Origin: Cryobacterium algoritolerans
Lineage (GTDB): Bacteria; Actinomycetota; Actinomycetes; Actinomycetales; Microbacteriaceae
Length of the DNA: 64,000 nucleotides
NCBI RefSeq assembly: GCF_004402785.1
Contig: NZ_SOFP01000047.1
Coordinates: forward strand, 180,439-244,438
Reading direction: 5' to 3'
Shown here: in pieces, positions 50,285-58,572 of the stretch
How positions within the stretch are numbered: position 1 is the first letter of the stretch
Layout: the number at the start of each line of letters is the position of its first letter
Notes under the pieces: model-generated
What the model was told of the DNA's origin: nothing
What the model saw: only the letters and a program-made list of their open reading frames with translations
Databases searched by the model: none
Position numbers and translations under genes: made by a program

Positions 50285-50631
50285 GCGTGTCCGAAGTAGG
50301 TTGGCAGAAACGCGCTGGTCCTTCACCTCAGCTTCCGCGGGATTCCGTGTGTCCGATGTTGGCAACTTGTCCGCACTGGCCTGTCACGCGACAACATCTG
50401 TCGCGTGTCGGTCCAGATCGGACTTTTGCCACCTAGTTCGGACAAACCGGCCGCCAAGCCCGTTGAGAGCCATGCCACTGTCTTGCGCGGCCGTAACACG
50501 AATGCGGGCCTCAGCCTGTCGCAGTTGACGCACCTGAGCGCGACTTCTCTCCGGACAGGTCAAACGCGACAATTCTGCATGGGCAGGCGATGCTGGTCTA
50601 GTCTCCGCGGGACCGTTCCCGTTGGAGGTCC
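50285..50631. repeat. long repeat, copy B, with preceding IS-end-like segment
   Basis: 50394-50631 matches the repeat beside the tRNA (29951-30189). It is preceded by GTGTCCGAAGTAGGTTGGCA (50288 on), which also appears in degraded form near 56260. TGTCACGCGACA and TGTCGCGTG at 50382-50407 form an inverted pair. No transposase gene is linked. Confidence 0.8.
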
Positions 50632-50635
50632 CCAA

Positions 50636-50899
50636 GTGACACCGCTGGCATGGGTCCAGGCTCATCGTGCTTCCGCGCGGACGTGTCGCAGCGAGCTTGG
50701 GTAGTCGGCCGTCTGTGGCAGTGTCGCCGCGGGCGCGGCAGATTCCGTATCGTCATGGATCTTGGTGGTCACGACGTTCGCCTACCCGCTACCACTGGTT
50801 TACCTGGTATCGCTCATTCTTCGGCTTTGGTCGACTACTTTACGACCGAAATTCCGGCACGATCGCCACGTTTGTCGCCCAGTAGCCGATTCAGTTTGA
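50636..50899 (+). pseudogene. small membrane-protein frame with one in-frame TAG
   Basis: Directly after repeat B an 87-codon frame from GTG 50636 runs to TGA 50897-50899, interrupted by TAG at 50702-50704. The second part has a hydrophobic segment (SWILVVTTFAYPLPLVYLVSL) and a basic tail. It may be a decayed small membrane protein or chance. Confidence 0.3.
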
Positions 50900-50963
50900 A
50901 ACGTTGAGCGAGCCCAGCTCTGGCGATGCACTATGTATCTCACCCGCATCGATCAAGGGCCCC

Positions 50964-51009
50964 TGCGTCAAACGGTGGAGCGGCTCAGGCCGCTCCACCG
51001 TTTGACGCA
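50964..51009. repeat. perfect 21-bp inverted repeat with 4-base loop
   Basis: TGCGTCAAACGGTGGAGCGG (then C) and its exact complement are separated by TCAG. It is too long for an ordinary terminator and lies in a 1-kb gene-poor stretch, about 150 bases beyond the 3' end of the minus-strand reductase-like gene. Confidence 0.9.
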
Positions 51010-51161
51010 AACTAAGCTTGGACGTGCTCGCCCTGGCGCCAGGAAGCAACTTCTATTCGGGTCGCAGATCTCGATCGCAAGAAGTGTCCCGAAGGGAGCT
51101 GGTGATTATCCTGCTTGCCGTTCGAAGAGACCGTCGCCACGTTCGCTCGTGGGGAGAGTTT

Positions 51162-51791
51162 TCAGAGGACGTCGGCGCCGAATGCGATGTCGAAGCCGCC
51201 GCCGTTGTTTGCCAGCCCCACCACGAGGATTCCGGCCCATTCAAGGGCGTGGGCCATCTGGAGCGCACCTGCGTCGCGGGGCCGCATGTTCAAGCTCTCA
51301 ATAAACGCCGCGACACTCACCTTCGCCTCAGCGATGCCGCCGGGGAAGAGCACGTCCACGGGCTTGTTTTCAGCAATGACGCCGCCGAAGATGGAGTTGA
51401 ATGCCTTGACGACGTGAGCGCCCTCGGGAGCGACGGCGGCGATCTGCTGGGCCACGGAGTTGCCCGGGGTGGTCATGACTCCACTGGCGTCAGCATTGAA
51501 CGGGTTGGTGATGTCGATGAGGATCTTGCCAGCTAGGGCATCGCCGTAGTGAGCGACCACGTCAACCGCGCCGGCATACAGGCCGGCCAGGACGACGATG
51601 TCGCCCGCCGGCTTTGTGCCGAAGGTGCCGACGGTGGCGGCGTTGCCGATCTGCGTGGCCAATGCCTGAGCCTTGGCGGTGTTGCCCCTCATGAGCTCGA
51701 TGGCGTGGTGGTACTTCGCCGCCCGGGTGCCGATGGCGGTGGCGGTGGCGGTGGCCATATTGCCTGAGCCGATGATGCCGATGGTGGTCAT
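51162..51791 (-). CDS. NAD(P)/F420-dependent reductase-like protein
   Basis: The 209-residue protein starts MTTIGIIGSGNMATATATAIG, a Rossmann motif, and has ILIDITNPFN and VKAFNSIFGG, typical of the NADPH-dependent F420 reductase-like group. Whether it uses F420 cannot be told. The C-terminus ends normally. It is read toward the 21-bp inverted repeat. Confidence 0.85.
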   Translation of the reverse strand: MTTIGIIGSGNMATATATAIGTRAAKYHHAIELMRGNTAKAQALATQIGNAATVGTFGTKPAGDIVVLAGLYAGAVDVVAHYGDALAGKILIDITNPFNADASGVMTTPGNSVAQQIAAVAPEGAHVVKAFNSIFGGVIAENKPVDVLFPGGIAEAKVSVAAFIESLNMRPRDAGALQMAHALEWAGILVVGLANNGGGFDIAFGADVL

Positions 51792-51809
51792 GACGTGTGT
51801 TGCCTGTTC

Positions 51810-51983
51810 GTGACCGAGACGCAGATCACGCTCCCCGGGCTACTGCAGTCGGTACCCGCGTTCCTGTGCGGCGTCGCCATCGCGTGGTGCGGGATCAACG
51901 CCGTCGGCCGCATCGTCGCGACCGCCGTGCTCGCGGTCAAGGCCGTGCCCCGTCGACGTCGCCTGCCCGTCGCCGAGGCGTGA
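51810..51983 (+). CDS. possible small membrane peptide
   Basis: A 57-residue frame from GTG 51810 has two hydrophobic stretches (LLQSVPAFLCGVAIAW and IVATAVLAVKAV) and a basic end. There is no clear ribosome site; it may be a fragment or a chance frame. Confidence 0.3.
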   Translation: MTETQITLPGLLQSVPAFLCGVAIAWCGINAVGRIVATAVLAVKAVPRRRRLPVAEA

Positions 51984-52162
51984 TGCAGGATAGTAACGCG
52001 CCCTACGGGTGCAACGCGCGGACGCGGGCCGAAGGCTACGGAGGTAAGTCGTCGTACAGGCCCACGCATTTTCTTGCTCGGCGTTTGTCGATCCGGGCGT
52101 CTGCTGTTCGACGCTTTATTTGAGGGACGCATTCCGCGTTCTCATGACCGAAGGAGATTCCC

Positions 52163-52588
52163 ATGAAGTACATGCTGATTATGCGCGCAACAGACGAAGC
52201 TCGTGAGTCCTACGAACAGGTTCCGTTCAAGGAGATCATCGAGAAGATGGGCGCGTACAACGAGTCACTGACAAAGGCGGGAGTTCTCCTGGCGGCCGAA
52301 GGACTGGCCGATGCGATGACCGACAACTTCCTGGTCGATTTCTCGGCGGAAGCCCCGATCGTGACCGACGGCCCCTACGGTGAGACACATGAGCTCTTCA
52401 GCGGTTTCTGGATCATCCAGACCTCTTCCAAGGAAGAGGCCGCGGAGTGGGCCCGTCGGTGCCCGCTCGGACCCGGCTCGACGCTCGAGGTGCGAAGGGT
52501 CACCGAGATGAGCGATTTCGCCGAATTTGCCGAAACCGATGCCCTCGTGAACGAAGCGGCGTGGCGTGCGGAGAACGGCCAGGAGTGA
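52163..52588 (+). CDS. DGPF/YciI-like domain protein
   Basis: The 141-residue protein has MKYMLIMRATDEA and TDGPYGETHELFSGFWIIQ, the YCII/DGPF pattern. ATG follows AAGGAGATTCCC. Such genes pair with ECF42 sigma factors, and one follows 30 bases downstream, so it is probably a member of that regulon. A biochemical role is not established in the family. Confidence 0.88.
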   Translation: MKYMLIMRATDEARESYEQVPFKEIIEKMGAYNESLTKAGVLLAAEGLADAMTDNFLVDFSAEAPIVTDGPYGETHELFSGFWIIQTSSKEEAAEWARRCPLGPGSTLEVRRVTEMSDFAEFAETDALVNEAAWRAENGQE

Positions 52589-52618
52589 TCCGACAATCGA
52601 GTCGGATCTGAAGCAATC

Positions 52619-53845
52619 ATGATTGACGCACGGCGCACCGTCGACGCGGTGTGGCGCATCGAGAGCGCACGAATCGTGTCGACTCTTGCGAAGATGACCG
52701 GCGACTTCGGTTTGGCGGAAGATCTTGCCCAGGAGGCCGTCGTTGATGCCCTTGCCCAGTGGCCGGTGTCAGGCGTTCCGCAAAATGCGGGCGCCTGGCT
52801 CACGGCTGTTGCAAAGCGCAAGGCGATCGACGGGTGGCGGCGACGGCAACGACTCGACGAACGGTATCGTGCCATGGCGCACGACCTCGATGAGGCGGGT
52901 GACGGCGAGTGGCAACTGATCGACGACAGCGTGCTCCGACTCGTCTTCATCACCTGCCACCCGGTGCTCTCGCGCGAGGCACAGGTCGCCCTCACCCTCC
53001 GCGTCGTCGGTGGCCTCACGACCGAGGAAATCGCCCGGATGCTTCTCGTCCCGGTTCCGACCGTGCAGCAACGCATTGTCCGAGCAAAAAAGACGCTGGC
53101 CGCCGCGCAGGTTCCGTTCGAGGCGCCGGATCCGAACGAGTGGAGCTCGCGGCTCGGGGCCGTGCTTGGGGTGGTGTACCTCACCTTCACCGAAGGATAT
53201 GCAGCGACATCCGGTGATCGTTGGATCAGACCCGAACTCGCGAACGAGGCGCTGCGGCTGGGCCGCTTGCTCGCTGAACTCGTGCCGCGCGAACCCGAGG
53301 CGCACGGACTGGTTGCCCTAATGGAGTTTCAAGCCTCACGCTTCGCCGCCCGCGTCGCCCACGACGGCACGGCCATACTTCTCACCGACCAGGACCGGTC
53401 GAGGTGGGACCACGCACAGATCCGGCGTGGGCGAGCAGCGCTCTTGCGGGCGGACGGAGTCGGCCGGGGACGGGCAAGCTATGGTCTGCAAGCAGCCATT
53501 GCCGAGTGCCATGCAGTGGCGCCGAGTATCGACGACACTTATTGGGATCGGATCGTGCTGCTCTATGAAGCCCTCGGCAGACTCGCACCCAGCCCAGTGG
53601 TCGAACTGAACCGCGCCGTAGCCGTGTCCATGGCAACGGGCCCGGCGAATGCTCTGCGCATCGTCGACCAACTCGCCTTCGATGGAGCACTCCGCGGCTC
53701 ACACTTGCTCCCGAGCGTTCGCGGAGAACTTCTCGCGCGCCTTGGACGCACGGAGGAGGCCCGATCGGAATTGCTCACCGCAGCCCGGCTCGCCACCAAC
53801 GAGCGCGAAAGTGCTGTATTGCGCGCCAAGGCGGCGGCGCTCTGA
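52619..53845 (+). CDS. ECF42 sigma factor with C-terminal extension
   Basis: The 408-residue protein has sigma-70 region 2 (AEDLAQEAVVDALAQWP), region 4 (LRVVGGLTTEEIARMLLVPVPTVQQRIVRAK) and a C-terminal extension of about 200 residues with helical TPR-like repeats (ALGRLAPSPVVELNRAVAVSMATGPA). This layout next to a DGPF gene defines group ECF42, in which the extension controls sigma activity instead of an anti-sigma factor. The inducing signal is unknown. Confidence 0.9.
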   Translation: MIDARRTVDAVWRIESARIVSTLAKMTGDFGLAEDLAQEAVVDALAQWPVSGVPQNAGAWLTAVAKRKAIDGWRRRQRLDERYRAMAHDLDEAGDGEWQLIDDSVLRLVFITCHPVLSREAQVALTLRVVGGLTTEEIARMLLVPVPTVQQRIVRAKKTLAAAQVPFEAPDPNEWSSRLGAVLGVVYLTFTEGYAATSGDRWIRPELANEALRLGRLLAELVPREPEAHGLVALMEFQASRFAARVAHDGTAILLTDQDRSRWDHAQIRRGRAALLRADGVGRGRASYGLQAAIAECHAVAPSIDDTYWDRIVLLYEALGRLAPSPVVELNRAVAVSMATGPANALRIVDQLAFDGALRGSHLLPSVRGELLARLGRTEEARSELLTAARLATNERESAVLRAKAAAL

Positions 53846-54002
53846 CCGCTGTGACCCAGTCCGCTGAGCGTGCGGGAGCTCGGGCAAGCGCATCTGGGCT
53901 GCGTGCGGAAGCTTCCGACGTCGGTGGTGGCGCAGAGGGTTGAGCCATGAAGGTTCCTAGCTGGCCCGTCGGTCTGCAGGGACCCATATGCGAGTTCGGT
54001 GC

Positions 54003-54521
54003 CTAGAGAAGGGTCGGAGCCACATCGGTTGACAAGGCGGCAAGCAGCGCTAGGCGCGCGCGACGGTATCTTCCCCGCACCGTCGCGGCGGGCACACCCT
54101 GCAATCGTGCGATTTCGGCGAGGCTAAATCCCTCCCAATGCGTGAGCGTGACGACCTCTGCGAGGTCCGGGCCCAGTTTGGCAATGAGATCCCGGATGGC
54201 GACGGCCTCCTCGCTGCCAAGCTCGACATCTGTCACGGAGACAGTCGCTCGGAGTGCGCTGCTGAGCTCGCTGCGCCGTCGCTCGCCTCGGGAGTAATTT
54301 CGGAGCAGATTGCGGGCAATCCCGAAACACCACATCCGGGCGTGCTCGTGTTCTGACGGGAGTAGCGCACGTTTGCGCCAGACGGTGACCATCACCTCCG
54401 CGACCAGGTCAGGGGCATCGCTGCTGATTCGCCGTTGGAAGTACCGCAGCAGCTCGGGGCCAATTTCGCCGGTGATGTCGTGGAATCGTTGTTCGTCACC
54501 GTCCCGCGCGCGACTTCTCAC
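54003..54521 (-). CDS. ECF-type RNA polymerase sigma factor
   Basis: The 172-residue protein has region 2 (LVAEVMVTVWRKRALLP, MWCFGIARNLLRNYSR) and region 4 (VVTLTHWEGFSLAEIARLQGVPAATVRGRYRRARLAL). GTG at 54521 overlaps the stop of the upstream membrane-protein gene (GTGA), so the two are translationally coupled. Usually the sigma gene comes first and its anti-sigma second; here the order is reversed. Confidence 0.9.
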   Translation of the reverse strand: MRSRARDGDEQRFHDITGEIGPELLRYFQRRISSDAPDLVAEVMVTVWRKRALLPSEHEHARMWCFGIARNLLRNYSRGERRRSELSSALRATVSVTDVELGSEEAVAIRDLIAKLGPDLAEVVTLTHWEGFSLAEIARLQGVPAATVRGRYRRARLALLAALSTDVAPTLL

Positions 54522-55225
54522 TGAGCGGCCCCGGTGCACTGCTCTTGACTTTGAAAACCAAGTCCCGTCGACGGGATCCCCATCGACTCGACGTGGTCAG
54601 TCACCGCGACTTGGATGGCCTGCTTCACCGCCAAGTTGTACTCGACGTCGGCGTTGTAGTTGTCCGTGCCGTACCCGAATGGCACTGCAGTTCCGTCGTC
54701 TGATTGAGCCCAGTTCTCGTCCTTGTCGCGCATGGTCGTGATCGTGGCCTCCACATCCGCGACCGTCAGCAGGTTCGTCGTGCGCAGGAAGCCTCGGGCC
54801 GCCTCTTCCGCCCTAGGATCGGCGGCGACGTCAGCAGGGCGATTCGGGTCAGGGCTGTAAACAACCTCGCCAAGACGCAACTCACACGTGCCTCCGCCGG
54901 GCAAGGCGTAATGGACAGTCGCGTCCGGGTCCTGCGCCCACTCGGCCCATTCGGGCGTGTTGTGCCAAAGCTGCGACCAATCAATGGTTGTGACCGCGTA
55001 CGCCGCGCCGGCTGCGCCCAGCACCAACATCGGGGCGACGATCACAGAAATCAGGCCCATGCGCCGACGAGAACGTACCTGGCTCGTGCTTACGATCACG
55101 GCAGCCATCTCCGCCAGCTGGTCACGGACCTCTGTTGTCGCCTCGGTCGTTGGGCGAGCACCCCGGGCTAGCAACGCTCCCAGTTCGTGGTCTGTCCCGG
55201 CCGGGTGGTCTTTTTCTTGAGTCAT
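54518..55225 (-). CDS. single-pass membrane protein paired with a sigma factor (possible anti-sigma)
   Basis: The 235-residue protein has about 55 cytoplasmic residues, one membrane helix (MGLISVIVAPMLVLGAAGAAYAV) and an outside domain with two Cys (GGTCELRL and QEQCTG). It lacks the HxxxCxxC zinc motif of many anti-sigma factors. ATG at 55225 follows GGAGG. Coupling to the sigma gene suggests it controls that factor, but a target role is possible. Confidence 0.8.
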   Translation of the reverse strand: MTQEKDHPAGTDHELGALLARGARPTTEATTEVRDQLAEMAAVIVSTSQVRSRRRMGLISVIVAPMLVLGAAGAAYAVTTIDWSQLWHNTPEWAEWAQDPDATVHYALPGGGTCELRLGEVVYSPDPNRPADVAADPRAEEAARGFLRTTNLLTVADVEATITTMRDKDENWAQSDDGTAVPFGYGTDNYNADVEYNLAVKQAIQVAVTDHVESMGIPSTGLGFQSQEQCTGAAQ

Positions 55226-55461
55226 GTGTTCCTCCGATGTCTGTGAAACTGCTCTCATCCAGCTCATGTCCACACCGGGCCGAAGCGTTGCCCTCACGCA
55301 GATCCTATTTCGCGACTCGCCAGATCCTTTCACGGTTGTCAAGGGTCGATAGGGACTGCCCGTAGCCGGCAAGCAGAAATTCAGCGGGTCGACATGGACG
55401 CTAAGGCGCCGCTAGGGGTACCCGACATGTCGCGTCCGGACAAGCGGCAAATGACTGCACC

Positions 55462-55467
55462 TATGCT
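55462..55467 (+). promoter_or_regulatory. leaderless promoter of the phosphatase gene
   Basis: TATGCT, six bases before the ATG at 55474. Confidence 0.5.
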
Positions 55468-55473
55468 GGGCCG

Positions 55474-56220
55474 ATGGTCAACGAGTCGAGTCTTGAAAGC
55501 CGAACTTTGAGTGTTGAAGGATTGGTCAACGCACGCGATCTCGGTGGCCTGCGTCGAAAGGATGGAACGCTGACTCCCAGGCGCGTCTTCTTCCGTTCCG
55601 AGAACGTCGACTGGGTCACCCCGGCAGGGTGGGACCAGATGCACGAGGCCGGCATCCGCACCATCGTCGACCTCCGCCAGGCAGGAGAACGGGCGCAGGA
55701 CACCCAGCCGCGACCCGACTGGCTGACCACTCTTAACTTCGATCTGGACGGTCTCGACAATGCCGACTTCTGGACGGACTCCTGGAGCAACGGGCTCGTC
55801 GGAACGGCACTCTACTTCTTGCCTCACCTCGACGCGATGCCCGAGCGCAGTATCGCAGTTCTGTCTGCCCTAGCCAGCGCGCCAACGGGAGGGGTTCTCT
55901 TTCATTGCATGGGCGGAAGAGACCGAACGGGACTCATCGCAATGCTCCTTCTCGCTGCCATCGATGCGGAACCGGACGCGATCGTCGACGACTATCTCGA
56001 AACCGTCCGGCTGGCGGATCTGCGGGCGGCGACAGCGAATCGGAACAACGCTGAACCCGAGATCGAAGCACTGTGCCAGACATACGGCACCACGACAGAA
56101 GGTGCATTTCGCGCAGCCCTCGCCGGCCTCGATGTAGAGGCGTTCCTGTCATCAGCTGGGCTCGGCGACGCCGAAAGTGCCGCCATCACGAGCTGGAGGG
56201 GCACACTCCCGACCGCGTAA
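55474..56220 (+). CDS. tyrosine-protein phosphatase (Y_phosphatase3 type)
   Basis: The 248-residue protein has LVNARDLGGLRRKDG near the start and the P-loop FHCMGGRDRTG (HCxxGxDRTG), the signature of bacterial dual-specificity phosphatases related to MptpB. Its substrate, protein or phosphoinositide, is unknown. Confidence 0.9.
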   Translation: MVNESSLESRTLSVEGLVNARDLGGLRRKDGTLTPRRVFFRSENVDWVTPAGWDQMHEAGIRTIVDLRQAGERAQDTQPRPDWLTTLNFDLDGLDNADFWTDSWSNGLVGTALYFLPHLDAMPERSIAVLSALASAPTGGVLFHCMGGRDRTGLIAMLLLAAIDAEPDAIVDDYLETVRLADLRAATANRNNAEPEIEALCQTYGTTTEGAFRAALAGLDVEAFLSSAGLGDAESAAITSWRGTLPTA

Positions 56221-56640
56221 GTTACGACGCACAAGGGTGGCCTCTGCAGGCGATCGCGTGTCCGAAGCCCGATGGCAAAACCTATCAACTCCCTCGTTTG
56301 GATTTCCGCAGAATTCCGGGTGTCCGGTCTTAGCAACTTGTCCGAACTAGCGTGTCACGCGACAACATCAAAAAAATCCTGATCAGAAGCTAGTTCTTCT
56401 CAGGAGATTTCAGCCCAGAATCGATCGTGGCAACATTTTGGCAACACTTTTCTGAGCGCTGACCTGATTGAGCGCTGGCAAAACGGTCCGAAATCCGACC
56501 AGGATGCCGAATCGGCATATACTCACTTCGGCCACGGACCTTCCAAGGCGAATCGATTGCCCAGGCGCTGGCCTTGATCCGGATGCGTGTTCACCTCAAG
56601 CTCGCACTGGGTTGATCGCCCTCACCAGTAGGCTCACGCC
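56221..56640. other. intergenic region with repeat and arm-site fragments
   Basis: Contains GTGTCCGAAGCCCGATGGCA near 56262 and AACTTGTCCGAACTAGCGTG near 56336, degraded relatives of the 50.3-kb repeat, followed by TGTCACGCGACA. At 56427-56449 a double TGGCAACA motif appears. A leaderless promoter for the next frame closes the gap. Confidence 0.6.
56427..56470. repeat. arm-type repeat, copy 1
   Basis: GTGGCAAC-ATTTTGGCAACACTT followed by ACCTGATTGA. A similar block lies at 59737-59781. The pair flanks the integrase and toxin-antitoxin genes, like integrase arm sites. Confidence 0.55.
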
Positions 56641-57090
56641 ATGATTCGCCTGCGTAAGACGCGTTGGAAGATCGCCTACATCCTCGTCGGCGTGGTCTCG
56701 CTGGTCGCAATCGAAATTGTGATCCGGCCGCTCATGGTCCCAAATCCGATGTATGCCGTCGTTGCAAACTCTCTGACCGTCCTGCTCTATTTCGGAGGAG
56801 TGCGATCCTTCCGCGGATTGGGCGAACACATCGAGCCACCCCGCGCCTGGTGAAGAATAACTTCCGGGCCCCGAGCCGGATACATCATCGGAACGCTCCT
56901 CGTACTGAACTCCGCCAACGGCGTGGTCGTTGCAAATACTGAGCGACCGGAGTTGATGTTCGACGTCGTGCTCGGCGTCGTTGTCGATGCATCACTGGCG
57001 TTCTTGTACTTCAGGTCATCAACCCGGGTCCGAAAAGCGCCTCCGCGCACGGTGCAAGAAGTGCCGCGCTGGAGTCCCCTCAAGAGCTAG
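56641..57090 (+). pseudogene. small membrane protein with an in-frame TGA
   Basis: The first 70 codons encode two membrane helices (IAYILVGVVSLVAIEIVI, MYAVVANSLTVLLYFGGV). TGA at 56851-56853 interrupts the frame, which then continues for 78 codons with two further hydrophobic segments (GYIIGTLLVLNSANGVVVA, VVLGVVVDASLAFLYF) to TAG. The promoter is intact (TAGGCT-N6-ATG). A single nonsense change is the simplest explanation. Confidence 0.6.
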
Positions 57091-57174
57091 CCTGCCCAGG
57101 GGTTCGGGCTCTGTGATTTCTGCGGCCGCTCGGCTCCATCCAATGGGCATCCGCATACAGGACTTGGTTTTTCC

Positions 57175-58263
57175 TTATGCGCCTTGTTCGAGCGATCGGC
57201 CGGAGGCAACACTCTTCTGGACGATGAGCTGATCGAGTGCCGACGAAACGGCATCCAGATCACTGTCGAAGAGATCCGAGTACACATCCAGGGTCACCGC
57301 AGCGGATGCGTGTCCGAGCATCCTCTGCACCGCCTTGACGTTCGCCCCGGCGCTGATGGCCAGGCTCGCTGCCGTGTGCCGCAGCTCGTGCGGGGTCAAT
57401 CCGGCGATGCCAGCCTGCTCTGCGGCGGCGTCGAGCCAGCCTCGGCGGAACACCCTCCCACGCAGCCAGCCGCCGCGAGCGGCCGCGAAGACCGGCTCAC
57501 CGCCCTGCCGACCGTTCGCAAGCACGCGCAGGTCGGCGAGAATCGACACGGGGACCGGGATCGACGCGGGGACCGGGATCAAGCGGGCCTCGTAGTCCTC
57601 GGGTTGGCCTTCGATCTGCGATCCGTCGATCTCGACAACGGTGTGCTACACCTCGAGCCGGCCGCGCACGAAGTCGATGTCCTGCACCCGCAGCCCGGAG
57701 GCCTCGCCCCAGTGCAGCCCGCAGTAGGCGAGCACCTTCACCAGCAGCCCGTAGCCGTTGAGGTGCCCGAGGTACCTGCCTCGCCCGATCGCATCGACCG
57801 CCGCAGACAGGTCCCGCACCTGCTCATGCGTCAGGTAGCGCTTGGATACTTTGTGCACCTTCGGCAGGTTGAGGCCGTGCGCCGGATTGGACGCGAGCCG
57901 GCCATCCTTGACGGCCACCTGCAAGCTCCCGGACAGCACGTTGACGATCTTGCGCACGCTCGCCGGCCCTTGCGTCCTGGACAGACCGCTCGCCCACGCC
58001 TGGACGGCCTGATGGTTGAGCGCGCCGAGTGGATAGTTGCCCAGCTGCGTCCGGATGGGCCGAACGACGATGCCGCGCGCTCGCTCCCTTGCCGTGGCGC
58101 GCCAGTCCGAGCGGCTATCCATCCACAGGTCGAGCCACTCCCCCACGAGCACCCGCGCCTTCGAGGGATCGACGTAGGCACCGCGACTCTTGTTGACCTC
58201 GATGTTCGCGAGAAAGCGTTCCGCATCACGCTTGGTGCGGAAGCCACTCGCGCCTTCTCGTTT
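57175..58263 (-). pseudogene. tyrosine recombinase (integrase), inactivated
   Basis: The frame shows a SAM-like core-binding domain (LVGEWLDLWMDSRSDWRATA) and a catalytic domain. The second motif HELRHTAASL, LGHASAAVT and the nucleophile in VYSDL are intact. The first catalytic Arg is His (CGLHWGEA), the beta-strand Lys position reads Glu (EGQPEDYEAR), TAG at 57646-57648 stops the frame, an 18-bp duplication adds IPVPVS, and about 30 N-terminal residues are missing. It is the likely former integrase of the island. Confidence 0.85.
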
Positions 58264-58316
58264 TTATCTTTCTCATTTCATTTCTTCTAACCTCCCCCAT
58301 CTCATTTTCCATTTCC

Positions 58317-58428
58317 ATTTCCCTGATCAGCCACCACAGCTTTACTTCCCAACCCGCCATACAATGTCGTTGGGTGTGGGGGGTTGGGAAGCGAGCGCAG
58401 CGAGGGTGTGGTGGCTGATCAGGGAAAT
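58317..58428. repeat. palindromic element beside the integrase
   Basis: A perfect 21-bp inverted repeat (ATTTCCCTGATCAGCCACCA then C, 58317-58337, with 58408-58428) encloses a second 11-bp one (CTTCCCAACCC, 58345-58355, with 58381-58391). An AT-rich stretch (58261-58316) lies between it and the broken integrase end. No gene inside; it resembles a MITE or a two-part hairpin. Confidence 0.8.
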
Positions 58429-58442
58429 AACCTCTCAAACCA

Positions 58443-58531
58443 TTCGTTTGCCTATTCGCTCTCAACGAATAGCCAAACGAACACCCAAACGAACAGGTCT
58501 CTGGTCAGCAACACGCCCGATCAGTTACACT
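58443..58531 (+). promoter_or_regulatory. operator and promoter of the toxin-antitoxin-like pair
   Basis: TTCGTTTGCCTATTCG (58443-58458) and CGAATAGCCAAACGAA (58466-58481) are inverted with one mismatch; CCAAACGAACA then repeats 12 bases on. TACACT at 58526-58531 is a possible -10. The arrangement fits autorepression by the XRE protein. Confidence 0.55.
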
Positions 58532-58572
58532 GGTATATCTACTTAGATATGGCAGGAGAGGCCGGTGATCGA

